Positions 52,801 through 59,812 of a stretch of 64,000 bases of DNA are shown here, in pieces. Below the pieces are notes generated by a model. It ran no database searches. It was not told the DNA's origin and worked only from the letters and a program-made list of their open reading frames with translations. Position 1 is the first letter of the stretch, and every line of letters starts with the position of its first letter. Location: assembly GCA_030041435.1 (NCBI GenBank), contig JASHNW010000043.1, positions 1 to 64,000 on the forward strand. Reading direction: 5' to 3'. Source of the stretch: Acidobacteriaceae bacterium (GTDB taxonomy: Bacteria; Acidobacteriota; Terriglobia; Terriglobales; Acidobacteriaceae). The position numbers and the translations under genes were made by a program.

Positions 52801-54117
52801 GGAGTTCATTTCGATCTGGGCGCGAAGGCGAAGGAATGCCGCCCGATCGCTTCCCTGCTCGTTCAGCCCGCCAATCTGCGCGCGCGCAATCTGCAGCTGT
52901 TTTTGTGCCAGGTCGGACTCGCTCAGGTTCTCGTACAGCGCCTGCAGATCCATGTGCAGCTGGATCCCGTACAGTGGCCCTTCCACCGGCGCCGCCGGCA
53001 GATTGGCCACGGCTTCGCTGTACTCCCGCACCGCGTCTTCGTCGTGATCCTGCGTCTGCGCTATCTCTGCGCGGATTGCGTGCAGACGGTAATAGTTAGG
53101 ATCGAGTTTCGCGGCGCGCTCCAGAAATGGGTTCGCCTGGTCGATGGCGTTCGCGGCCACCTGAGCCTGCGCCGCCGAAAGCTGCAGCCCCACATCGCGC
53201 GGCATCGCGTCAGCCGCATGCGCATACGTATCCGCCGCCTGCTTCAGGTCGCCGTTCAGGCTGTAGGTGTAAGCGAGTTCGGCCACCACGTCGGGTGCAG
53301 GGTTGCGGATCGCCTTCAGCTCCTCGATCGCCTTCCCATCGTCTCCCGTATCCCGGTAATAACCGGCCAGCGATCGCTCCACGTCGGGATTATTCGGTGC
53401 GCGCGTTTTCGCCAGCTGCAGATAGTGATTCGCCTGGTCCATCTGCTTGAGATGCTCGTACGAGATTGCCAGCAGCAGCTCCTGTCTCGCTCCCGGTGCA
53501 ACGTGTTCCGCCTTGCTCAGCGGATCGAGCGCATCCGTGTAGTCACCCGATCGCATCTGCAGATTGGCCAGCAACAGCAGGTCATCCGTCTGATTCGGAT
53601 CCGATGCCAGCACCTGCTTCAGGAGCCGCTCCGCTTCGTTGCTCTGTCCCGTCATGCTGTAAGTCTGTGCCAGTCCCGATAAGCCGTTCAGCGACGCAGG
53701 CTGCAAGCGAAGCCCCTGCCGGTACGCGTCCGCCGATTGCCCGTATTTCCCGTCCAGCCGCGCCGCATACCCCAGCAAAAACCACAGCTGCGCGTCGTTC
53801 GGAGCGGACTGCGCTGCCCGCGCCGCATATTCGCGCGCAAGGGCATGGTCGCCGCGCTGCAGCGCGAGCTCCGCCGCGCGCGCCAGTCGGGCGTTCTGAA
53901 TATTCGAACCCCAGCCCAGCTGCTGCCCGGCTCCCTGCGTCTGGCCGGATTGGGCCTCGGGTTTCGCTGTAGCGTCAGATCCTACCTTGTAGGTCTGCGG
54001 ATGAGCAGGAAATGCAAACGCGGCGAACAGGATCGCGCACGCAATTTTCAGGCACTCAGGTCTGGCAATCAAACGGGTCACCAACGTCCATTGCGACTTA
54101 AGGCCGTTGGATTCCAT
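49816..54117 (-). CDS. Giant TPR protein with C-terminal outer-membrane barrel (BcsC/PgaA-like layout)
   Basis: A 1433-residue exported protein. A signal peptide (cleavage near residue 41, AHPQT) is followed by about 1000 residues of tandem TPRs (for example DAQLWFLLGYAARLDGKYGQ, NRYALTSMGYASRAAGDDQD, DGTLYMGLGNVYFAERRYHD). From about residue 1110 the sequence becomes beta-rich and ends YVSINLF with a terminal Phe, the outer-membrane insertion signal. TPR plus barrel is the plan of BcsC and PgaA, which export cellulose and PNAG. The adjacent glycosyltransferase and polytopic protein fit an exopolysaccharide exporter. It is divergent from the GT-C-like operon. Confidence 0.82.
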   Translation of the reverse strand: MESNGLKSQWTLVTRLIARPECLKIACAILFAAFAFPAHPQTYKVGSDATAKPEAQSGQTQGAGQQLGWGSNIQNARLARAAELALQRGDHALAREYAARAAQSAPNDAQLWFLLGYAARLDGKYGQSADAYRQGLRLQPASLNGLSGLAQTYSMTGQSNEAERLLKQVLASDPNQTDDLLLLANLQMRSGDYTDALDPLSKAEHVAPGARQELLLAISYEHLKQMDQANHYLQLAKTRAPNNPDVERSLAGYYRDTGDDGKAIEELKAIRNPAPDVVAELAYTYSLNGDLKQAADTYAHAADAMPRDVGLQLSAAQAQVAANAIDQANPFLERAAKLDPNYYRLHAIRAEIAQTQDHDEDAVREYSEAVANLPAAPVEGPLYGIQLHMDLQALYENLSESDLAQKQLQIARAQIGGLNEQGSDRAAFLRLRAQIEMNSGEEDAALNDMNASLALNAHDPNSLQLDGDVLMKLGRTNDAIAIYGKILATDPRNRYALTSMGYASRAAGDDQDAEKYFEALLRDYPSLYVPYLALGDIYTAGHEYKKAQVYYERGYAVAPKNALIVAGGMNAAIEGHDLTLADTWLHRVSDNMETTPLLLAQEERYFYFKGDTQRSAQLGEEAIKDLPRDRDVVVYLGYDLLNEEKYGELSDLTKKYMNILAKEPDIPLLAGYVYKHDGEQEQAEQAFTEALNRDPTVATAYVNRGFVRNDLRDPAEAASDFEQAIEREPKNGQAHLGLAFSDLALNRNDEAVRQSQLSEDELGDSKLYHTIRATAYGREGLLTKAGTEYKAALKFTPDDGTLYMGLGNVYFAERRYHDAVAQLDTAEKYLPDNAAIYALAARAYAGLDDRQQTMRNVQLAEEYASRMPATEDDPSTGAGSPISDIYISTGEALSTLGDQNGAMERFSRALVVPHANRVGVRLAVAQLMAQQGHDADAQRQIALAQMEADAHMTPPISGEQYIAAASVLEQMHEYQLSETYLERAKAAGASDIEVRVSLANDYLALGDTTRAAAELAAVSQSDGSRQDYQYLLAEANVYEQEHRGTQALSAFAQAASATGEDQTAEQAMLNAGASEGYEITPQLSVLSNLLVHSIFEDSTVYVLDSKLFSSTGPVPPSDAAQLPPPRSSIETNWTTAYHLHLGMLPNAGGFFELRNARGQISVPALHSIVNRDTTDTSFNFGVAPSIRVGSNVVTVNSGVQETIRRDSLSPVQMDQNLFRVFTYVTTSSFCNAVSADGYFIRESGPFTEAPISSQTLTGAFDFRVGAPWGRTALVTGWGRTDQQFPSQVLGFSENYFTSSYIGLSRRFSTHLNVQAIAEDLRSWRIVPFSPLHSAISQALRPAATLEYSPSRNWAIEATSAYDDTRGFHIYDMTENGLSVSYMRPLGRTYNEETGEVHLKFPIRFSGGIQEETFPNFTHGANQQFRPYVSINLF

Positions 54118-54244
54118 CGGCGCCGGGAACGTTGGCTGCGCCGGTTCGCAGCTTCACCGCGTCGTTCCATACCCTCAACGCTGTCCGCAAACAGGCAACT
54201 GCCCTTGGCTGTCCCGAATCCAAGCTGACTTCAAGAGGCGTCAC

Positions 54245-56005
54245 TTGCAAAGATCTGAAACCGCCGCCGCATCGCCGCGCCCCATACCCATGAGCTTCAT
54301 TCTCATGGTTGCGGTCGCCATCCACCTGCCCCTGCTGCTGATGCAGTTGCCGCTCAAGTCCTACGACACCAACTTCCACATTTTCTTCGCGTCGCATTAC
54401 GTCCACCACTGGTTCAATCCGTGGAACGTCAAGTGGTTCGCTGGCTTCTCCCAAACCACCTACCCGCCGCTCGCGCAGCAGTGGGTCGCGGTCGTCTCGC
54501 GGGTTCTCGGCCTGAACATGGCTTACATGGCCGTGCAGTTTGCCGCCATTTTGCTGCTCGCCGTAGGCGTTTACCGCTTCGCCCTCTTGTGGGTCAGCCC
54601 GCGCGCAGCCTCCATCGCCGCGCTGGCCGCCGTTCTCGCGGGATCGGAAAGTTTCCTCGTCTATTCCGCGGGCCAGCTCGCCACCACCTGCTCTGCTCCC
54701 ATTCTCCTCAACGCCTTGCCCTACCTCTACGATTGGCTCCGCTACGGCAAAGGGCGTTCCCTGCTCAAGGCAACGGTGCTGTTTGCAGCAACCGCCGCAG
54801 TGCACCACGCCACCATCATCTTTGCATCGATGTTCTTCGCGCTCCCCGTTCTCGCTCTTGCCTGGATCGACCGTGAGGAGTCCGATGAGACCTCCGGCTC
54901 GGGCTTCGCGGCGCGCACCGTCGCCATCGTTATCCTCACCGCCGCCGCCATCGCAGTAGTCCTTCTCCCCTTCTGGATCGGCCTCTTCCGCTATCCCATC
55001 ACCCAGACCCCCATCCCCCACCCCAGCCGCGCCAACTACATCCTCAGCCCGCAGTGGGGCATCAACTACTTCCTCGTTCCCTACGGAGCTCTGATCCTCG
55101 CGCTGCCGTTCATCATCGTGCGCGGATCCCGCGTCGCCCGCCTCCGTCCGCTCATGCTTGGCTTCTGGCTGTGCTTCATGATCGGCCTTGGCGGCACCAC
55201 GCCCATCGGTCTTTGGCTGCTGCGCCGCGCCTTTGACGTGCTGACCTTCGAGCGCTTCAGCTACTGGGCAACGCTGCTTGCTTTGCCCATCCTCGGCGCG
55301 CTGGTTGCCGGCCTGGTCGCGCGATTCCGCCTCAAGGCTGCCGTTCCCGTCGCTGTGCTGGCCGCCTTTACCTGCGCCATGGCCGCCTCATGGTCCCACT
55401 ACAAACCGGCCGACGCGGAAGACTTCAATGTCGCGCCCGTCGCCCAGTGGCTCAATCGCGACGGTCACGACAACTACCGCTACGTCACTCTCGGCTTCGG
55501 CAACAAGCTCTCGCGCCTGGCCGTCCTCACCGACGCCACCAGCGTCGATGGCGAATCGAACTCCTCGCGCATGTTGCCCGAGCTCACCAAGTACGGCGGC
55601 GGCGCGCTCACCGACGCCAAATATTTTGGAACCGGTGGCCTCGAGTCTCTGCGCGCCATGCTCCGCCACGCCGATCGCTACGGCCTCAAGTGGGCCATCG
55701 TCCGCGATCCCTATTACGAGCCGCTGCTGGTCTTCGCCGGCTGGCGCCACGTCGACAACCTCGACGACAACACCATCACCATCTGGGCCAAAGACGGCGT
55801 GCCTCCCGCCACTCCCATGAACACCTCGCAAATGCCCCCGCCATGGGAGGGTTATCTGTGGGGCACGCTGCCTTTCGGCAGCAGCATCCTCGCCATCCTC
55901 GTCGTGCTCATCCCGGACAAGCGGCGCCGCGCCTGGCGCGAGGACGAAGCAACGGTCACGCCCATAACCCAGGAAACGCCGCTTTCGGGGAGGCTCGTCT
56001 CGTGA
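54245..56005 (+). CDS. Polytopic membrane protein, GT-C-like
   Basis: A 586-residue protein with about ten helices and a soluble domain after residue 400. Its first periplasmic loop begins SYDTNFHIFFASHYVHHWFN, where the acidic-aromatic stretch resembles the catalytic loop of GT-C enzymes and of the 6-pyruvoyl-tetrahydropterin-synthase-related membrane family. I list a TTG at 54245 with AGAGG six bases upstream; an ATG at 54290 has no ribosome site but starts right at the first helix, so the start is open. It heads a four-gene operon with 4-base overlaps and is divergent from the TPR/barrel gene. A glycan polymerase or sugar transferase role is inferred. Confidence 0.68.
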   Translation: MQRSETAAASPRPIPMSFILMVAVAIHLPLLLMQLPLKSYDTNFHIFFASHYVHHWFNPWNVKWFAGFSQTTYPPLAQQWVAVVSRVLGLNMAYMAVQFAAILLLAVGVYRFALLWVSPRAASIAALAAVLAGSESFLVYSAGQLATTCSAPILLNALPYLYDWLRYGKGRSLLKATVLFAATAAVHHATIIFASMFFALPVLALAWIDREESDETSGSGFAARTVAIVILTAAAIAVVLLPFWIGLFRYPITQTPIPHPSRANYILSPQWGINYFLVPYGALILALPFIIVRGSRVARLRPLMLGFWLCFMIGLGGTTPIGLWLLRRAFDVLTFERFSYWATLLALPILGALVAGLVARFRLKAAVPVAVLAAFTCAMAASWSHYKPADAEDFNVAPVAQWLNRDGHDNYRYVTLGFGNKLSRLAVLTDATSVDGESNSSRMLPELTKYGGGALTDAKYFGTGGLESLRAMLRHADRYGLKWAIVRDPYYEPLLVFAGWRHVDNLDDNTITIWAKDGVPPATPMNTSQMPPPWEGYLWGTLPFGSSILAILVVLIPDKRRRAWREDEATVTPITQETPLSGRLVS

Positions 56006-57126
56006 AAGGAATACTCCTCGCTGTCGTTCTCTTCATCGCCACCATCGGACTGCTGGTCATCGGCACGCTCTCGCCCATTCCTACCGCCGTCTATTACGCC
56101 GGCGGCAAAAGCCTCACCCGGGCTTCTTCCACGCCGCAGGATGCTGTCGAAAACCTTGCCGTCCAGATTCGCCAGCGCTCCTTTGGCGACGCATACGGCA
56201 GCCTCGCTAACCGAGCCGAATTCACTGAACCCGAATTCGTCCAGGACCTGACGGGAAACACGCTCAGCCTGCGCACCTTTGCCACGCTCGAAGACTTCGA
56301 AACCCAGCCCCTGCATGAGTCCGCGGACGATGCCGAAATGCTGCTGAAGCTCCACTGGTCCACCGTCGTCGGTCCCTACGAGACGACCCGCGATCTGCAC
56401 GTTGTCCGCAACGGCGATCGCTGGGCCGTGGACTGGCCTCTGGTGAAAGCACCCCATGTGCCTCCGCAGGTGATCCCCGTCAATTACCTGCGCTGGGATG
56501 TGATCTACAGCGGCGCCGGCGATGACTGGGGAGCCCAGGACGTGCAGGCCCCGCGCATCCGTATCGTCGATATGCGCCCTGTGAATAGGGCTGAGGGCGT
56601 CGTCGTGATGGGCGAGCTTCTCAATGAGGACATTGTCCCCGCTTTCGTGGGAGTCCGCGCCACGCTTCTTTCCAAAAGCGGTTCGCCGATCGCCAGCGAG
56701 GGCGCCTTCGACATGATCTCGCACACCCTTCTGCCCAAACAGGTCACGCCCTTCCTCATCCGCTTTCCCAACGTGGACCTGTCTCAGGTAGGCAGCATCC
56801 GCATGGGTCCGATCTCCGTGCTCGTTTCCGCGTCTGCCGATCCCGTGGTCGAGATCGAGAACCAGAAATACAATCTCGATCCCGAAGCGTCGCTCACCGG
56901 TCAGCTCTCCAATCAGAGCGGGCAAACCGTCAACATCGCCCATGTCCTCAGCACCTTCTACGACAAGAACGGCCAGCTGGTATGGGTCGCCGGCCAGTAT
57001 GTCGACCGCGCCCTTCCCCCGCAGACGCCCGTGGACTTCAGCGTCCAGGTCCCCGAAGATCTGGCCAAGCAAATCAGCAGCGAGCGCACTATCGTAGCCA
57101 CGTACAGCTCGGGGAATTCGCTGTGA
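56002..57126 (+). CDS. Membrane-anchored extracytoplasmic protein, unknown function
   Basis: A 374-residue protein with an N-terminal helix (KGILLAVVLFIATIGLLVIG) and a long outer part: an NTF2-like domain (AVENLAVQIRQRSFGDAYGS, residues about 46-155) followed by beta-rich domains with RIVDMRPVNRAEGVVVMGEL and LTGQLSNQSGQTVNIAHVLS, which look like FxLYD-type strands found in secreted bacterial proteins. The GTG start overlaps the upstream stop (GTGA), and GGGGAGG lies eight bases before it. I recognise no named family for the whole protein. Confidence 0.7.
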   Translation: MKGILLAVVLFIATIGLLVIGTLSPIPTAVYYAGGKSLTRASSTPQDAVENLAVQIRQRSFGDAYGSLANRAEFTEPEFVQDLTGNTLSLRTFATLEDFETQPLHESADDAEMLLKLHWSTVVGPYETTRDLHVVRNGDRWAVDWPLVKAPHVPPQVIPVNYLRWDVIYSGAGDDWGAQDVQAPRIRIVDMRPVNRAEGVVVMGELLNEDIVPAFVGVRATLLSKSGSPIASEGAFDMISHTLLPKQVTPFLIRFPNVDLSQVGSIRMGPISVLVSASADPVVEIENQKYNLDPEASLTGQLSNQSGQTVNIAHVLSTFYDKNGQLVWVAGQYVDRALPPQTPVDFSVQVPEDLAKQISSERTIVATYSSGNSL

Positions 57127-57998
57127 CAGCTTCGCGTGCATCGCTTTTGGCTGCATGTGCGCTGGCTTTGGCGTCGGTCACCTCCGCGCAGGACGCCAAC
57201 ATGACCCTTCCGCAAACTGTAACCGCGGGCAGCGCCTTTTCCGTTCCCACCTCCGGCAGCGGCCCGGCCGTGCTCTATATCGTGGGACCCGATCAGGCGC
57301 TGCGCCGCGATGTGCAGCTGGGAAACCCCGTCTCCATCGCCGCAGGCGATCTCTATAACGCCGGCGAGTACCTCGCCATCATCGTCGCAGGCTCGTCGAG
57401 CAGCTCCGGCGAGCTGGAGGTTACGCCCGCGCCGCATCCGGACACCCTCAGCTTCCTCGCCACACCCTCCCGCGTTCCGGTGGGCCTGCACAACGGCATC
57501 AACGGAGCGGTCTACGTTTTCGACGCCTACCACAATCTCATCGTCACCCCCATGCCGGTTTCCTTTGAGCTGTCCGGATCCTCCGGCCCCTCTCAGGCGC
57601 GCACCATCACGACCAGCCACGGCGTGGCCTGGACGGAGATCGATTCAGCCTCAAAACAGGGATCGGCAAAGTTCATCGCTCAGGCCGGAGGCATAGCGAC
57701 GACGCGCGTGATCGACGAAGTTCCCGGCGATCCTTGCGGCTTGACCATCAGCGCCCAGCCCGATGGTGCGAAGCTTCGCGTGCAAACCGCTCTGGTGCGC
57801 GACTGCAGCGGCAATCCCATCCCCGACGGAACAATCGTGACCTTCACCGAAAACTACAACGGCGCCCAGACCACAGCCGACGTCCCCATCAAGAAAGACA
57901 TCGCTCAGATCGACATGCCGGCCTACTCCGGCGCAACCATCTCCGTCGCCAGCGGCGTAGTGGCCGGAAATGAGATTCGCTGGGGAGGGGGACGATGA
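57123..57998 (+). CDS. Exported Ig-like-fold protein, unknown function
   Basis: A 291-residue exported protein: signal peptide (TASRASLLAACALALASVTS), then three beta-rich segments. The middle one, LSFLATPSRVPVGLHNGING followed by VYVFDAYHNLIVTPMPVSFE, and the last, LVRDCSGNPIPDGTIVTFTE, read as bacterial Ig-like (Big1-type) domains. The GTG start overlaps the stop of the gene before it (GTGA). Together with its neighbours it probably forms part of an envelope complex. Confidence 0.7.
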   Translation: MTASRASLLAACALALASVTSAQDANMTLPQTVTAGSAFSVPTSGSGPAVLYIVGPDQALRRDVQLGNPVSIAAGDLYNAGEYLAIIVAGSSSSSGELEVTPAPHPDTLSFLATPSRVPVGLHNGINGAVYVFDAYHNLIVTPMPVSFELSGSSGPSQARTITTSHGVAWTEIDSASKQGSAKFIAQAGGIATTRVIDEVPGDPCGLTISAQPDGAKLRVQTALVRDCSGNPIPDGTIVTFTENYNGAQTTADVPIKKDIAQIDMPAYSGATISVASGVVAGNEIRWGGGR

Positions 57999-58492
57999 GC
58001 CTGCGCATCCTCGCAGCCGGCTGCGTGTTGCTTTTTGCCACAGGCGCGCTGGCAGACCAGCCTTCAGTCCAGGTGCAGCCTCCCGATCTCCAGGGCTCGC
58101 GGCCGCTGGAGAAGCAGACCGCCGCCGCCGTCGTGCGCGATTATCTCGAGTCCTGGCAGAAGTTCCGTGCTGCCCTCGACCAGAACCAAGCCGCGCTGCT
58201 CGATCCCGATTTTGTCGGAACCGCACGCACCAAACTGGCCTCCGCTATCGGCGAACAAGCGAAGCTCGGCATTCACACCCATTACCAGGATGAAAGCCAC
58301 AAGCTGCAAATCGTCTTCTATTCTCCCGACGGTCTGTCCATCCAGATGATCGATAACGTCGAATATGACCAGCAGGTGCTCGATCGCGATCGCGTACTGG
58401 CCACGCAGCACGTCAAAACGCGCTATGTCGTCGTCATGACTCCCGCCGAAGTCCGCTGGAAAGTCCGCGTCTTTGAGGCCACACCGGAATAG
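57995..58492 (+). CDS. Small exported protein, unknown function
   Basis: A 165-residue protein with a signal peptide (MSLRILAAGCVLLFATGALA) and an NTF2-like domain: a helix AAAVVRDYLESWQKFRAALD, then YQDESHKLQIVFYSPDGLSI and VKTRYVVVMTPAEVRWKVRV. Its ATG overlaps the stop before it (ATGA). It closes the four-gene coupled operon begun at 54245. NTF2-like folds recur in this operon, which suggests related partners. No family name recognised. Confidence 0.7.
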   Translation: MSLRILAAGCVLLFATGALADQPSVQVQPPDLQGSRPLEKQTAAAVVRDYLESWQKFRAALDQNQAALLDPDFVGTARTKLASAIGEQAKLGIHTHYQDESHKLQIVFYSPDGLSIQMIDNVEYDQQVLDRDRVLATQHVKTRYVVVMTPAEVRWKVRVFEATPE

Positions 58493-58600
58493 TCAGTCCC
58501 CGCACAATCGCAAATCAGGGGAACCGGAACTGCGCCTGGCAGCGATCGCGTGGGTGCGGCGGCGCTGCGTTTATGCGCCGGGCAGAGCCCCAGTCCGCGC

Positions 58601-59617
58601 TTACTGCGCCCCTGCGCGTCCCGGCTGCTGTCCCGCTGCGCTCTCCACCAGGCTCGTCGGAGCCTGCCCGCCGCAGCTCGGCAGCCCCGGCTCGATCGCC
58701 GATCCCTCTTCGTAATCGTTCCACGTCTCAATCAGCACAAAGGGAATCGTCTGCCCCGCCGGATAAATCTTCTTCCAGAAGTTGAACGTGTCCTCGAGCG
58801 TTTGCCCGCACCGCGCGGAGATATGCCGGTTCAGCCCCCAGGACGCCTTGCTGTCGTCGAACCCGGCCCACGCCCCGCCCACGATCAGCTTGTCCGGGTA
58901 TTGTGTTCCCATCGTCTGGTAAAAATTGCTCAGATACTGCTCGCCCCAGTGGCTCCCGTCGTTCGCCCAACCCTGCGGCCCGGGGTTGATCCAGGGATAA
59001 AATCCGTCGAAATCCTTTGCGTTCTGACCCGGCAAATTCTCGTCGATCAGCAAGGGAGCCGGATTCCACTGGTTCACCACCTGACGCACTTTGTCCCAGT
59101 CCGTCGCGTGGCCATGTGGAAAAACGAAAATCAGCGGCCGCCCATCGTACGTCAGGTACGCTTCGCTGCCCCGCGAATTTGCCGCCATGTACGTATCGTG
59201 GAACATCGTCAGATCGGCAATCGCCTCGTCCGTTGCTCCGTCTTCCTGTCCCGGCGCCTCGTACATCATGGCAATGTGGAAGTTTTCCTTCGCCGCCAGC
59301 TTCTGCAACCGCGCATAGCTCTGGTCGATATACGCATCGCGGTCCCCGTACCAGTCCACCACGAAGGCCGTGAGTCCCATCGCCTTCGCTCCGTCAATTT
59401 GTCGGCGCATCACATCCGGGTCGTGTGACGTATATCCCACCGAAATATGATTGTGTTCCCCGAACCAGCCTTCGTACACGGCCAGCAGTTCCGGCGAACT
59501 GCCCGTTGCCCGGTACTTCAGTTCCACAGGCCCCGAGCACGCGCGAGCCGCCAGCAGAAAAAAAAACAGGAGTGCGCTCGCGCGTCCGATCATAACGATA
59601 CCTTTTAGAAGCGTCAT
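58601..59617 (-). CDS. Exported GH99/GH71-like glycoside hydrolase
   Basis: A 338-residue protein with a signal peptide (about 1-26) and a TIM-barrel of the GH99-like type: YEGWFGEHNHISVGYTSHDP, RQIDGAKAMGLTAFVVDWYG, then LTYDGRPLIFVFPH and the C-terminal VLIETWNDYEEGSAIEPGLP, whose Asp/Glu pair matches the WNxxxEG catalytic end of GH71/GH99 enzymes. These cleave alpha-mannans or alpha-glucans. I chose the ATG at 59617 (GGAAG six bases before); 59593 is also possible. It lies among glycan genes, so it may trim or recycle the exopolysaccharide. Confidence 0.75.
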   Translation of the reverse strand: MTLLKGIVMIGRASALLFFFLLAARACSGPVELKYRATGSSPELLAVYEGWFGEHNHISVGYTSHDPDVMRRQIDGAKAMGLTAFVVDWYGDRDAYIDQSYARLQKLAAKENFHIAMMYEAPGQEDGATDEAIADLTMFHDTYMAANSRGSEAYLTYDGRPLIFVFPHGHATDWDKVRQVVNQWNPAPLLIDENLPGQNAKDFDGFYPWINPGPQGWANDGSHWGEQYLSNFYQTMGTQYPDKLIVGGAWAGFDDSKASWGLNRHISARCGQTLEDTFNFWKKIYPAGQTIPFVLIETWNDYEEGSAIEPGLPSCGGQAPTSLVESAAGQQPGRAGAQ

Positions 59618-59812
59618 CGAATCTTCCGGGTTGTCACCTGCAACTGCGATTCCGAGCAGCCCCTGACACATATTTCCGCATCGGAGAATGTAGCTGCGGT
59701 CGAGAACCCGTCTTCTTTCCGCGCTCTGAGCCATTTCCGGCCTGCCAGGCTGATTTCAAAGATCTGCGGAGCTGCCTGGGCTCTCCTTCGGTTTCGCTGG
59801 AGACTCAAGAAC

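Noticed and set aside
51376-53682. A 768-codon plus-strand frame inside the giant TPR gene
   Set aside because: Antisense shadow of the TPR repeats, Arg/Val/Gln-rich, with no domain.
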